From Sphaerosporella brunnea (lineage: Eukaryota > Ascomycota > Pezizomycetes > Pezizales > Pyronemataceae): a stretch of DNA of 64,000 nucleotides. The DNA is taken from contig VXIS01000184.1 in assembly GCA_008704415.1 (NCBI GenBank), forward strand, positions 1 through 64,000, in the 5' to 3' direction. The notes under the pieces were generated by a model that worked only from the letters and a program-made list of their open reading frames with translations, was not told the origin of the DNA and did not search any database. Shown here one piece after another: positions 31,736 to 41,691 of this stretch; position 1 is the first letter of the stretch, and each line of letters begins with the position of its first letter. A program made the position numbers and the translations under genes.

Positions 31736-33042
31736 GGCAGTGCTTGGGCAGCCTTGTGACAGCGTACGAACACCCGGACGGCGCTGGGACGGGGGTCTGA
31801 CTCGGGACGGAGTTCCGTACAAGAAAACTGTGAGATGACGTGCGGTCTGCGCTGAGGAGAGGATTCCGGACGTGGTCCTCGGACCTGATTGAAAGGGCCT
31901 CGAGGTTCGTCCACATCCTCCCGCTCTTCCTGCGCCGATCCGCCACAATCTCTTTCCCGGCACCTGGACCCTTCCTTCCTACAAGCGCAGACCCTTCCAA
32001 AAAAAAACCTTTCCATCCAGCCCCGATCCTTCCATTCCGTCAACCGCCCAAATTCTCCTGCGCCGTCGACCGCGGGGGGCCAGCCCCTCCGTCCGCACTA
32101 GCCCGCAGTCAAGCTGTACCATTTAGGGTGAACTGCTACAGTAAGGGCACCCATCATTCTCGAGCTCCACGGTTGCAGCTGAAACAATGAGGCAGGACCT
32201 TCAGAGAAGCCTCAATTGCATTGTCAGAAAGAGAAGTTACACACAAAGCGCCAGGCAATGGCGGGGATACTGCGCTGCACCAGGCGGGTGAATGGCTATT
32301 TGTACCTTCATGTGGACAGTTGCAAGCAGCGCACACAGTCAGGGTGACCCAATCCCGTAGTGGCTTTACTAGGTTCTCAAAAGTCTTTGAAAGCTGGCAT
32401 GCTTTGTCTGCCCGCATTCAACTCTTGAAAGAGCCTTTACAGCCAGCTTGCCCTTGGAGTTTGCCCATAAACACATAACGCCACTGTACAAACACTCATT
32501 GTGGCCTGTGGCTGTTCGGGCGTCTGATCATATTTCACAACACTTAGAGTGTCATCTTCTGGCCACAAACGGACGACAACAATGTCGAATTATGATATCA
32601 CGTCTTTGGTCCGTCGATCCTCTCGTATTCAATCGTGAATGCGGTAAATCCTTACCTCTTGGCCAGTGCAGGCGAAGAGGTCGTCACGTTCATTGCCGAC
32701 TGCGAATAGCTTAGGCGGCTTACGACAACCATGAGCGTTTTGCTGCACTCAAGAACGCAGGCATGTTACTTGTAAACACTGCCGCGACTAGCCCTTGAAT
32801 GCTCAGCTTCGAAGACACAACCACAGGCAGTAACCTCTCACCATGACCACAGAGAGTGCGCCACGCCACAGAGAGGCTGTGGTGGCATGACTAGGTAGTG
32901 GATGCCCAGTTGGGCTCTATAGCCAAGTTAACCGCGTGTCCAGGTACTATATAGTGTGAACAGAAGCAAAAAGCAGAATCTGGCGATCTATCCGCCTCGT
33001 ATAGAGCGACGCAAAGTGCCCGGTAGGCATACAGCTCGCCCA
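31736..33042. other. No supported gene
   Basis: Short overlapping frames only. A minus-strand track at 32154-32700 is Cys-rich in places (CAACNCPH) but broken and unrecognised. Confidence 0.4.
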
Positions 33043-33212
33043 TGTTGAGACATAGAGTACGACTCTCTGGTGGATCCGAGTATGAACTAGTGATATACTA
33101 GTGCTCGTTTCTGCCTCTTACGGGAGCAGCAACTCGCACTTAGCTCAGTACCTTCAATATATCTCTTCTACCTACGTTCTTAGTGTCCACTGCGTGAAAC
33201 GTATTGTCAACA
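33043..33212 (+). repeat. 5' LTR of the small Copia derivative
   Basis: TGTTGAGACATAG to TATTGTCAACA, 170 bp. It is related to the two solo LTRs at 12316 and 13791. Confidence 0.92.
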
Positions 33213-33314
33213 GGTTATGAGCCTGGCGCTACGACTTCGATAAGAACCGACAACAACCACGAGAAGTGATATCGTCGAAGGTCGATATACGTGCTGCTAC
33301 GACGAGACAGAGCA

Positions 33315-33800
33315 GCGGGAAAAGCCTGAGTTGTGGGCTCAAGACAACTGAAGCTTGGAGAGCCGCTTGCGAAGAGAAATAAGCGACTATAGCTTACCAA
33401 TTGCCTGAAGTTGTAGGCGAGATAAACGACAACTGAAGCTTAGAAAGCCGTCCGTGGGAAGAAGACCACTATAGATTACACCGATTGCCCGAAGTTGTGG
33501 GCGCAAAACGACAACTGAAGCTTGAGGAGCCGTCCGTAAGAAGACGGCCATAGCTTTCCCCGATTGCTCCAAGTTGTGGGCGCAAAACAACAACTGAAGC
33601 TTGACGAGAAGACGACTATAGCTTACCAATTGCCTGAAGTTGTAGGCGAGATAAACGACAACTGAAGCTTAGGAAGCCGTCCGTGAGAAGAAGACGACTA
33701 TAGATTACACCGATTTCCCGAAGTTGCGGGCGCAAAACGACAACTGAAGCTTGACGAGCCGTCCGCAAGAAGATGACTATAGCTTACCCCCATTACCCGA
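33315..33800 (+). repeat. 80-bp tandem repeat in the retroelement leader
   Basis: About six units of 69-83 bp share CGACAACTGAAGCTT, GAGCCGTCCG-AAGAAGA and ACTATAG-TTAC. Two subtypes occur: GTAGGCGAGATAAACG units (33385, 33612) and GTGGGCGCAAAACG units (33480, 33560, 33725), giving a partly dimeric order. They lie between the primer site and the gag start, so in the untranslated leader. Confidence 0.85.
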
Positions 33801-33814
33801 AAAGAGAAACAATC

Positions 33815-34359
33815 ATGATGGCGACGCGGCCAATTCACCTGCCCCAAGGCGATAACTATCCAGGATGGACAAAGGCGATGAAACGCCATCTGGCAGGCTA
33901 TACGGCTTGATATCCGGTCACAGAAAACAGCCGAAACCGCCGGTGATCCCCCAAGGCTCGACAGTCATTCCAACGGACGACAATGAGCCACCGTGTAATG
34001 ATTCGACATACCTCGGCTACTAGTATCGATACACCGCAGAACTTAATCGCTTTCGAGGGGATCAGGAGAGGGTGAGAGCGTTGATACTCTCCGGCCTCCA
34101 TTGCTCCATCTTAGCGAAATACGAAGACGACGACAGCTTGGCTAACCCGAAGGATCTATGGGATGCGGCGATGTATGCGAAAGGTGATACAGAAAAGGCT
34201 TCGCAAGGCGAACGGACTAAAGGAAGGGGTCCGACCTGCTGGAATTGTGGCAAAACAGGCCATATCAGACGCTTCTGCGACAAGAAACGCGACACTGAGC
34301 CGAGCCGGAATGAAGGGATGTCCGAGCCAAAGCGGTGGGAGGCATCTATCATCTGCTGA
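33815..34359 (+). pseudogene. Copia gag relic with CCHC knuckle
   Basis: ATG at 33815 opens PIHLPQGDNYPGWTKAMKRH, the usual Copia gag N-terminal pattern, then a TGA at 33908. In another frame from 34072 the sequence continues ALILSGLHCSILAKYEDDD and ends in CWNCGKTGHIRRFC, a perfect C-x2-C-x4-H-x4-C knuckle. At least one frameshift and two stops separate the parts. It cannot give a full gag. Confidence 0.8.
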
Positions 34360-34480
34360 TGGCATCCGAATATAAACCGCTGCCGGACACGATGAAAGCG
34401 AACAAAATCATGAGGATCAACACCGGTTACGTGTTAGACTAGTTTTCCTGGATCGCGATGATGTCCTGACAGAAAAGCTG

Positions 34481-35440
34481 ATGACGATGGTTCACAATGC
34501 CTACGACGATCTCTGCGAACTTGGTGAAGGAAAGTGCTGGCCTGCTGACGTCCGATATGCGAAACATGAGCAGTTTGCCGTAACTCCGGTTGTAGCTGCT
34601 TTCACCACAGCAATGGCCAGGCAACGTGCTGAATTCGCCGAGCAGAGAGCAGCTGTCGCTAGACAGAGAGCCGATTTCGCCGAAAAGGGATCCGGACGCA
34701 AAACACAGCGAAAGGAGAGGCAAGACGTCTTCGAGGGACAACAGCAGAAGCGACCTTCTTACGTCGAAGGGGGTAGATAGATGGGACTATCTTCGCCGAT
34801 AAGAATGCTCGCTTTACCGGAGAAAGGGAAGCGCAGAAAAGCTGCTTTCGCCGCCAAACGAGACGCTTTCGCTGAAGGAAAAGGACAGGAGATGGCTTCT
34901 TCCGATGAAAAGAGAAACCATACTGGATGCGGGGACGTGAGCGACGTTTTCGAAGATACTGAAGATGAAGGAAAGATGGGATCCGATGCATTAAACGACA
35001 GCATCACCGCACAGCATGAGCAATTCAGAAATGATCGGCACCCGTCTCTTACAGGCGATTTCAGCAAAAACGACTGCGAATCAAGCGACTACAAGATACC
35101 GTGGCATAACGGAATGGAGTGCACCACTACCGACGACGGAGATAGTGGTTTCGATGACAAAAGTCTAGCCTTGGATGGAGAACATAGTGTGGATATCAGA
35201 GACGCTGGCCAACTTGGTAACAGTCAATGCTCAGACAGGGAGAGTGACGATACCTGCCGATATGACACTAAATCAAATGCCGATCAAGTGCGTTCGGGCA
35301 GCCACATGCAGCGCGGAGATATGGAGCACACTACCGCTGAGGATCTAGTTGGAGGTACGACAATCGGTTGGAGCTATCTACGAAGGACTCCAGCAACTCG
35401 ACAAGGCATCGGGCAGCTTGAATATGGGGATCTATTATGA
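34481..35440 (+). pseudogene. Unusual internal ORF of the retroelement, one in-frame stop
   Basis: The frame is open for 320 codons except a TAG at 34778-34780 followed directly by ATG. The first part has a charged, Ala-rich, probably helical segment with repeated blocks (QRAEFAEQRAAVARQRADFA, residues about 47-66). The second part is acidic and Ser/Asp-rich (VSDVFEDTEDEG, TTTDDGDSGFDD, DRESDDTCRYD). It has no resemblance that I can see to Copia protease, integrase or RT, which should occupy this place. It also lacks membrane segments. It may be a gag extension, an extra non-structural protein or captured host sequence. Frame retention over 960 bp, against heavy damage in gag, is notable. Confidence 0.5.
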
Positions 35441-35561
35441 TTGATTTGGGAAGCCGTTAGGATCCATCAAGCACGCTGCGATCGTGAAAGCGATGCGCAT
35501 AACAGCTCCAAGGGCATATGAGGAATTCGGGGATATGCAGTTCATGCTCGGATAGGGGGAG

Positions 35562-35731
35562 TGTTGAGACATAGAATATGGCTCTCTGGTGGATCCGAGT
35601 ATGAACTAGTGATATGCTAGTGCTCGTTTCTGCCTCTTAAGGGAGCAGCAACTCGCACTTAGCTCGGTACCTTCAATATATCTCTTCTATCTACGTTCTA
35701 AGTGTCCGCTGCGTGAAACCTATCGTCAACA
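35562..35731 (+). repeat. 3' LTR of the small Copia derivative
   Basis: TGTTGAGACATAG to TATCGTCAACA, 170 bp. It is followed by the target duplication GCCCA. Confidence 0.92.
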
Positions 35732-35736
35732 GCCCA

Positions 35737-36139
35737 CCGGCAGCGGCACTTGTCGCTGTGAAGGTGATCGTTGGAACGACATCTTTGTAGCAAGTCCGCA
35801 AAGCCATGGCAACTGCACCATGGAATTAGTAGTGAAAGCGGGGCTTCGCAAGATGTGTTATATGCACTCTGCAGAAAACCTCTACGGCGCAGGAACGTTC
35901 GCAACTCCACGTTCTGACAAAACAAAGAAGGAACCGATGACTAGGCCGAGCAATCTCTCGCTTCTGCCGCGGACTCCTTTCTGACGACAACTTCAAAATG
36001 GCCGCGATGGGGTAAACAACGGCGCCTCAGGCAATTAAGTTGACAATTGGTATGGTGTTTTCAATCAAGCTTGAGGACTGGGTTGCAGTGTTCGCTCACC
36101 CAGTTGGACAGACGTCTACGCGAGGGCGAAGCTCCAGGG
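35737..36139. other. No supported gene
   Basis: A short minus frame (35698-35925) overlaps the LTR. No motif is seen. Confidence 0.4.
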
Positions 36140-36275
36140 CTGTGAAAGATCCGGCCAGTCCGGCTTTGAGCGCGGCCTGAACCGGACTCATTGAAACGGG
36201 GTTTTGAAATCACGGCCCGGTTGGACCAGGCTTTTTGGATCGAGACCCAGGCGCCTACGGGCAACCCGAGCAATT
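36140..36275 (+). repeat. Dispersed repeat, copy 2
   Basis: GATCCGGCCAGTCCGGCTTT-GAGCGCGG-CTGAACCGG and CGGTTGGACCAGGC-TTTTGGATCGAGACCCAGG match 27069-27215 with many changes. Confidence 0.55.
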
Positions 36276-36916
36276 TGGAAAGGCACTCGGCGTTCACGGG
36301 GCCTATGGATCATTATTCGATTCGGGCTCCAGAGATGTATCCGTTGAGTCGAGACGCAAGGCGTTCCTTACAGATGTTTTGGAGGTCGTTATGATTGTGA
36401 CGATGGAATTCTGTTCGCCTTGCATGACTGACGCGGACGGTGCGCCACAGGGGCAATTGATGCCGGGCTGGGTGTTCAAACTGCGGCCAGGGGGACAAAC
36501 ACGGTGCCGAATTCAAGATTCGACTCGCGAAAGCCGGTGGCTCTGCGGTGCGCCATCCTGCAAAAAGTGCGGGAAATTCACATCGTATGTGATTCCCGAG
36601 ATCATCAGGAACTAAGGTTCCTCGTTACCGATGCTACCCGCAGAGCAAGACCGATCATGGCCAGATATGTTTGCGTCCCCAGTCCCAAGGGAGTACAGCC
36701 AGAAGCGGAGTAGTGCGGTTATAGCAACATGATGAGGCTCAGAAATTCTTCACCAGTGAGCACTCGCTGTTTCAAAGCTAACCCGGCCTCAAGGCCTATC
36801 AATCCGGCCTGGCTGGCTCATTGACACAACCATAGCTCCCAAAGGTAGTCATTCGGAACACAAATGGCGCCCCCTGATTGTCCATCCACAAGCCAGCTCA
36901 AACTGGCAAGCAATGA
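36276..36916. other. No supported gene
   Basis: One 126-codon plus frame (36235-36615) contains CSPCMTDAD and CGAPSCKKCGKF but no recognisable domain. I do not call it. Confidence 0.35.
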
Positions 36917-37222
36917 TCACATCCGCAACCGCAGTCCACAAAGCCGTTCGACGACAGTTGAAGAAACACCACCGAATAGCGCGTCAACGAGGTTCGCCAG
37001 GCCGGTTGCAGACGTACTGTAGGTCAGTGGAACGAGAAAGATGTAGAATACACTCGCCATGTAGGCCAGCACCGCTAGGGTGGACATGAAGTTAATATGG
37101 TTTGACGTCATTTGAATGAATCGACTTACACTGACACCATACCCAGCTGCAATGTCTTCCCCGGGACCCATGCCTCCACACGAGGTGTGGCAGTTGCTCA
37201 GGCCTAGCATTGAGGTCGTCAC
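36917..37222 (-). CDS. Hypothetical membrane-protein fragment, 101 codons
   Basis: Not recognised. Residues about 48-73 (FMSTLAVLAYMASVFYIFLV) form one clear hydrophobic segment. The N-terminal part has two close cysteines (CHTSCGGMG). The frame has no good start context and no partner exon was identified. It may be one exon of a polytopic membrane protein or chance. Confidence 0.25.
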   Translation of the reverse strand: MTTSMLGLSNCHTSCGGMGPGEDIAAGYGVSVSRFIQMTSNHINFMSTLAVLAYMASVFYIFLVPLTYSTSATGLANLVDALFGGVSSTVVERLCGLRLRM

Positions 37223-39077
37223 GCGACAAGAAATTGCATGGGGTTCACGCCCTGGTCAGAGTGGAGATTCCCTAGTCACATGGACGGAGTTGGGCACGCG
37301 GTGGGTGCTGGCACGGACTCTTTAGTAGTTGTGCGGACGGAACTGGGACAGTGTTTCCAGTAGCCCTATCACCTACCGGGACGGGCCATGTCTGTGATTG
37401 GCGATTGAAACCATTTGGCCAACTTCAATCCTGCAGTACACACACTCACAGTAATGAGTTGGTCAATGATATAGTATACTGCCGGCCTCGCGTCGTGTTT
37501 GGCCTGGTTGGAAATACAACGCTCGAATGGCATGGTTTTCCGAAAATGTCACAGATTAAAGGTAGCACCATTTGACCCATGGTGCCGCCTTGACCATATA
37601 TCAAATAAACGACATGGCTTGCCGCTGATGGAGCCTGCTATGCTGTAAACCGTGGGGACAACAGCACGTGGCAGCCAGGGGGAATCAATTTTGACAAACG
37701 GCTGTCTCGCGGATATCTACAGAGCCTCTTGAACCACAAGCAGAATATATCTTCCGGCAGACGACCCAGTCCCCTGCCAAGCCATGCCCGTATGTTCTCA
37801 TTCGAAGAGGCTATGGCCTTTTAGTCGGTCTCCGCTTCGTCTTCGACTTCGTTCCCGATTCCAATTTGGACGTCTCTTCTTAGTGTTCTACCTCTGCTTT
37901 GCGATCCCCTTCAGGCGCTGTTTATACCCCAGCTTCCCCCTCCTCATCTCTTTCAGCGTCCACGTTCCTGGAACTTTGACCTCTCAGTCCACCTCTGCTT
38001 CGGCCTATGCTTCGGCGCCACCAAATGTTGTAGCCATGCGGTAAATGGCAATAGCGCGGTGTGTAAGAGGCCAATATACCCATGAGGCGCGGTGACTAGA
38101 GTGCAGTCGCACGGAAAAGTTAAAGAGACAATGCGGCCCGGGACAGTGAGCAGCGCTTGCGAACTGCTGGTCTCCCCTGGTCAGGAGGGAATGACGGAAC
38201 TAGTGTCCGGGTCGCGATGCTCAATTGCATAGCCGCGATCCTACGATACCAGTGCTAAAACAGACCCCAAAGATGTGAGGTTGCGTCCGCATGCACAGCA
38301 GCAATGCAGTGATTAACCATGCGCAGCACGAATTTTGAGGTTGACGATTCTGATGAGGGAAGATTGTACAACAGCCATCCACAGAGAACCGGAATGACAC
38401 ATCAGAAGCGCACCATAGCGATCGATTTCGGCAGCGCATCTACCTGGCTTTGACTCGTTATCCATCCCGGCACCTTACCAACCTCTCCTATAATCCGGCT
38501 TTACCGTGCCCTTGTCCGGCGATGCCATGCGTTTTGCCTTTACACGATGAGCGGAAGCCTAGGGTGCGAGGGGCGGCATTATAAAGCCGGGCTGGGTATA
38601 GACAGCTGGTCGCCCGTGGAGGGCATCGTCTTCGGAATCGCATTGTCCTTCCACTTCAACCTTGAGTTCTGCAGCGGCTTGTACTACTGCTTCTGTCTCT
38701 ATTTCAATTTGCGCCTGTGCTTCTGCCTCTACTTGAGCTTCATCGCGCCGCAATCATCGTGACATTACTTTCAGCAGCGGAAACTGGCGGGCGTGGGTTT
38801 CCGACCACCCAGGCACCTGCTCTACTCCCGCCTCCGGCAGTGTTTCCCCGACTCCTCGTCCGGTGATGCCGCGACCTTCGCCTAACCATCGTGCTGCTTG
38901 TGCGGCCCCGGCTGCACCGCCTACGCCGAGACAATCACTCCGTACGAGGGCCGGGGGCAATGTGTAATGATAAGGTGAGAATAACATGTCCATGGTGAGC
39001 CGTACACGTTTATAATGTGGAGGAACAAACTACCCACGTAGGGTAAGTGGCTCGGGTTAACCTTGGTGGAAACTGAG
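37223..39077. other. No supported gene; two acidic, low-complexity minus-strand tracks
   Basis: 38559-38753 minus reads EAQVEAEAQAQIEIETEA, and 37850-38040 minus has a similar Glu/Ala stretch. Both are broken within 70 codons. No domain is recognised. Confidence 0.35.
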
Positions 39078-39682
39078 GCCGGTCAAAGGGTTCATCACTC
39101 GGACGGGACGGGGACGGGGTTGATCACTCGTACGTGACAGGGACGGGGTTCATCACTCGGTGAACGGAGCTGCGATGGCCGTGGTTGATCACACGGATGG
39201 GGCTGGGATGGACGGGGTTTATCACTTGGTGGACCTGGCTGCGATGGACGGCGTTGATCATGCGGTAGACGTAGCTGCGATGGACGGGGCAGATCACTCG
39301 CACTGGGCGGAGATGGACGGGGTTGATCACGCGAACGGAGCGGGGACTGAGATGATCACTCGGACGAAGCTGCGATGGACGAGGCCAATCACTCGACCGT
39401 GACGGGGACGGGGTTGATCACGCTGACGGGGTGGCAATGGACGGGGCCGATCACGCAGACGGGGCTTAGATGGACGGGGTTGATCACTCGATGCACGGGA
39501 CTGCGATGGACGGAGCCAAGCACTCGGACCGGTCAAAAGGTTCGTCACTCGGCGGACGGGGCTGACACGGACGAGGTTGATCACACGCACAGGGTGGGGA
39601 CGGGATGGATCACTCGGACGGGGCTGAGATGCACAGGATTGACCACTCAGACGGGTCAAATGGTTGATTACTCAGACGGAGC
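39078..39682 (+). repeat. Modular minisatellite array 9 (last of the family)
   Basis: Units such as GATCACTCGGACGGGG, GATCACGCGAACGGAGCGG and the GTCAAAGGGTT spacer occur with more substitutions than in array 8. No further array occurs to the right. Confidence 0.88.
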
Positions 39683-40185
39683 TGCGATATATATGAACAG
39701 CGTTGCCATCCAATTCATCCGTTGTTGCTTTTCAAGATGTACCCAGAGGTGAGCGCCACCGAGCCGGTGCAATCGCATGATGTCGTGTAGGTAGAAACGT
39801 AGAGTTTCCCACCCAGCTCTTGTCCGATTGGCAGATGCGTGCTACGACACCTGATACACAATCAGCAACGGCTCCCTTTTGACACAGCCATCGACCCCAC
39901 GTCCGCTGAGTAAGGGAAAAAGGAAGGATTGAATTATCGCGTCGGATTGTGACATGCAACAAGGTGGCATGGACTACGCGCGCATATTCCATCGTTGTTA
40001 GGATTTCACTACTGTTTCTGGTGCAGGCGTGGTTCCAACGGAGGGAACCGCATGGGAAACCTCCAAATCTTCCTCTACTCGAAGAAACATCAAGGCTTCA
40101 GAAAAACCTTTCCGTGACGAGGCACCAACAAGAGTGGTACTGGAACCCAGGGCGATCAATAGTGCGGCCGGCCGCGAGGTCAAAC
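39683..40185. other. Left flank of the Gypsy complex, no supported gene
   Basis: A 60-codon plus frame (40029-40211) gives charged peptide (EKPFRDEAPTRVVLEPRA) running into the LTR. It may be part of a disrupted gene, but nothing identifies it. Confidence 0.35.
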
Positions 40186-40520
40186 TGTCACGGCTCAAGG
40201 TTAAGGGGTAGCTCGGCGCTAGGGTTAGGGAGTCACATGACGCGCGGTCACGTGACGGGAAAGCATAAATGGCAAGGTTTCATTTGTTGTTGTTTCTTTT
40301 CTTCTTTTCTTCTTTACAGAACGTCTTGTATACTAGCGAACCTAGTAACCTTGAACCACCTTGTCTTGTCTCGTCTTTTTCTGCCTCTTGTCCTTGTCCT
40401 CCTGCCTCCGGTCCTTGCCTCGAAAGCTACGTACCTTGGACGTTTCCTCGCGCCTGTCCCGTTACAGTACGTTCTGTCGAACTATCTCCAACCTAGGTAG
40501 CTGCTGCTCCTGCTCCCGAC
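40186..40520 (+). repeat. Gypsy LTR, inverted copy
   Basis: It begins TGTCACGGCTCAAGG on the plus strand and is followed by MSIYKAISDDLW. It has more changes than the other two (for example CACATGAC for CACGTGAC). It forms a 380-bp inverted repeat with 41207-41585. Confidence 0.85.
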
Positions 40521-40572
40521 CTCAACACACCATGTCGATATACAAAGCTATCTCCGACGACCTCTGGCCACG

Positions 40573-41239
40573 CCATGGTGGCACGTTGATCCCAATCCAA
40601 ATTGGAGACCAGCCTGGAGAACTCGGCGTAGTATAGCGAGCATTCCTTGTTGCCTTGTTGAAAGGTTTGGAGCTTGTGACGAGCTGTGGCGGCGCGGTCC
40701 GGGTCACCGAAGGCAGTCTGGAGGACGCTGATGACGTCTTCAACATCGTCGAGTCCTGTAATCGTGCCATTATCGCGACTGTAGGGGAGGAGTTGTTCCA
40801 TGGCACGGCCTTCGCATCGGTTGATGGCATAGGACAACCGTAGCTGGGGGGTTGGGAAGCGTGTGGTGTGTGCGAACAGCTTGAGACGGAGCTGGGTGAC
40901 AAACGACCGAAGCTTATCGCGGGTGCCGTCGAACATAGGCGCGTCCGGGAGCTTGTCACCTCGTGCTCCATGGTTCTCCGGTGCCGGCTGGCCCAGGAGG
41001 CGGGTGATGATTTCTCGTTGACAGGCCAGTTCTTGCTCGGCAGCGTCAGCTCGAGCGGTTTCTTCGGCCAAGGTAAGGTCGTCGTCCGTGGGTGCAGGTG
41101 TATAATCAGGGGTGCTGAGGACTTCGGTGCAGATTCTGTGGATAAAGTCGAGAGGGTCGTTGTTTTCAAGATCGGTGAGAGCGCTGGCAGCCACGAGGCG
41201 TGCCCAGAGGTCGTCGGAGATAGCTTTGTATATCGGCAT
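40573..41239 (-). pseudogene. gag: Second Gypsy gag copy, 3' truncated
   Basis: It is nearly identical to the first 220 codons of the neighbouring gag, from MPIYKAISDDLW to DWDQRATM. It then runs into the inverted LTR copy and ends in unrelated residues. The knuckle and second half of the capsid domain are lost. It is separated from the intact gag by one LTR, so the pair is in tandem. Confidence 0.85.
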
Positions 41240-41249
41240 GGTGTGTCGA

Positions 41250-41585
41250 GGTCGGGAGCAGGAGCGGGAGCTACGTAGGTTGGAGATAGTTCGACAGAAC
41301 ATACTGTAACGGGACAGGCGCGAGGAAACGTCCAAGGTACGTAGCTTTCGAGGCAAGGACCGGAGGCAGGAGGACAAGGACAAGAGGCAGAAGAAGACGA
41401 GACAAGACAAGGTGGTTCAAGGTTACTAGGTTCGCTAGTATACAAGACGTTCTGTAAAGAAGAAAAGAAGAAAAGAAACAAAAACAAGTGAAACCTCGCT
41501 ATTTATGCTTTCCCGTCACGTGACCGCGCGTCACGTGACACCCTAACCCTAGCGCCGAGCCACCCCTTAACCTTGAGCCGTGACA
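41250..41585 (-). repeat. Gypsy LTR, middle (shared by both gag copies)
   Basis: It is preceded on the minus strand by the polypurine tract GTGGAGGAAAC (about 41586-41596) and nearly identical to the outer LTR. It serves as 3' LTR of one unit and 5' LTR of the next, the result of recombination or deletion. Confidence 0.8.
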
Positions 41586-41691
41586 GTTTCCTCCACAACT
41601 GTGTCCGTAACTCCAAGAGCTGTCAATCCTAAGCTAGACGAAGACAACGAGATGGGGTGACCAGCAGCATAGCCATCAATGTGCGGCTGGT

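Larger units (their letters stand above)
33043..35731 (+). mobile_element. Non-autonomous Copia-type LTR retroelement
   Basis: LTRs are 33043-33212 and 35562-35731 (170 bp each), with a perfect 5-bp duplication GCCCA (33038-33042, 35732-35736). GGTTATGAGCC follows the 5' LTR and GATAGGGGGAG precedes the 3' LTR. The 2.35-kb interior holds a repeat-filled leader, a broken gag with a CCHC knuckle, and an unusual ORF. Protease, integrase, RT and RNase H are missing except for a possible C-terminal scrap (KHAAIVKAMRITAPRAYEE) near 35470-35530. The LTRs differ at about 11 of 170 positions, so it is older than the Copia at 16684. Confidence 0.9.

Noticed and set aside
32154..32417. Cys-rich minus frame as a zinc protein
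   Set aside because: Cysteine spacing does not fit a known finger and the frame is flanked by stops on both sides.
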